From: Malachius bipustulatus | Taxonomy: Eukaryota > Arthropoda > Insecta > Coleoptera > Melyridae | DNA: 64,000 nt | Direction: 5' to 3' | Assembly (NCBI GenBank): GCA_910589415.1 | Contig: OU342634.1 | Span: forward strand, 1,302,001 to 1,366,000 | Part shown: positions 63,414 through 64,000 of the stretch, in pieces | Layout: every line of letters begins with the position of its first letter | Numbering within the stretch: position 1 is the first letter of the stretch | Program-made: the position numbers and the translations under genes | Notes under the pieces: model-generated | Databases searched by the model: none | What the model was told of the DNA's origin: nothing | Seen by the model: only the letters and a program-made list of their open reading frames with translations

Positions 63414-64000
63414 ATGTTTAAGTTCCTCCAACTAAATTTAGACAGATGTCACGCAGCTCTTGATGCTCTAACACAAAAGCTGCACGGAGATAGTATAGAC
63501 GTGTTTATAGGACAGGAGCCAAATAAAAAAAGACCACTCACATGTTATGTGACCTCAGCCTGGACTGCTGTATCATGGTTCGAAAAGGCATCAGTATAGC
63601 CAGCTACAAAAGGGGTACAGGGTATGTCAAGATAGAAATGCCACAAGCAGTGATATATTCCTGCTATTTTTCACCAAACAAGACTATTCATGAATTTGAG
63701 ACATACTTGGATGAACTAAGCGACCAAATTAGAGCAGATAAAAGAAAACAGAAACAGGTCATAATTGGCGGAGACATGAACTCAAAGAGTGGCATCTTTG
63801 GATCCATGGTTACCAACGACAAGGGAAATATTCTCGAAGAATGGCTTGACTCCCTCGACCTGATACCGATAAATAAAGGCAACACGCCTACGTTTGCTAA
63901 CCATTCTGGAACATCCATAATAGACATCACGATGGCAAGTCGGTAGAAACATTACAAATTGGAGAGTCGAAATAGGAAGTGAGAACACGAGCCAACATAA
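63414..64000 (+). pseudogene. E7 ORF2: endonuclease domain (frameshifted, runs off the window)
   Basis: ATG 63414 gives MFKFLQLNLDRCHAALDAL and IGQEPNKK, an R1-clade endonuclease start distinct from E1, E2 and E6. A frameshift near 63535-63590 is followed by GTGYVKIEMPQAVIYSCYFSPN, IIGGDMNSKSGIFGS (catalytic GDMN), NKGNTPTFANHSGTSIIDITMAS and a TAG at 63944-63946. A continuing frame then reads RNITNWRVE-like sequence to the window edge. The RT lies beyond 64000. Confidence 0.8.

Overview
The window reads as repeat-rich insect DNA, most likely from a beetle. AT-rich intergenic sequence is filled with non-LTR and LTR retrotransposons, DNA-transposon remnants, foldback elements and MITEs. Short runs of the pentamer TCAGG separate a tandem series of non-LTR elements; TCAGG is the telomeric repeat known from Tribolium and many other Coleoptera. 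I found no convincing host gene, no functional RNA gene and no CRISPR array. One short GC-rich segment near 12.46 kb could be a host exon, but this is weak.

Layout of the left part. 1-541: 3' end of a non-LTR element. 0.5-16 kb: non-coding DNA carrying foldback elements (1211-1892, 5900-6749, 8759-9309, 9947-10653), a TIR element (3121-3678), a 150-bp MITE (10855-11004; second copy 24152-24302), a nuclease-like TE fragment (6860-7325) and a tRNA-like sequence (about 9819-9910). 16.4-24 kb: decayed fragments of a Jockey/CR1-like RT, an IS630/Tc1-like transposase, a restriction-enzyme-like-endonuclease type (R2/R4-like) RT, an RNase H-bearing non-LTR element and a second RNase H fragment. 24.3-28.8 kb: a Ty3/Gypsy element on the minus strand whose gag-pol frame is open apart from one stop codon.

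Layout of the right part. From 28.8 kb to the end runs a nearly unbroken head-to-tail array of R1-clade (SART/TRAS-like) elements on the plus strand. I call them A (28.84-30.57), E1 (30.57-40.56), E2 (40.57-46.47), E3 (46.49-53.86), E4 (53.88-54.88), E5 (54.89-55.90), E6 (55.96-61.74) and E7 (61.76 to beyond the window). E1, E2, E3, E5 and E6 end in a short A-tract followed by TCAGG repeats, and the next copy starts directly in that repeat. E2 and E6 look full length (about 5.8-5.9 kb, with a shared 5' UTR), whereas A, E1, E3, E4, E5 and E7 are 5'-truncated or rearranged. ORF1 encodes a gag-like protein with three zinc knuckles. ORF2 encodes an AP-type endonuclease, a reverse transcriptase and a C-terminal Cys/His motif. 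All ORF2 copies carry frameshifts or stops.

Later insertions invaded the array. An 885-bp solo LTR lies in A. E1 holds a minus-strand Jockey-like element that itself contains a foldback, plus a 233-bp TIR element and a 1.94-kb TA-flanked DNA transposon. A BEL/Pao element with identical 410-bp LTRs lies in E3. Together the parts suggest a subtelomeric or formerly telomeric domain built by TCAGG-targeted retrotransposons. Their shared 3' UTR folds into two covarying stems that may be the feature recognised by the reverse transcriptase.
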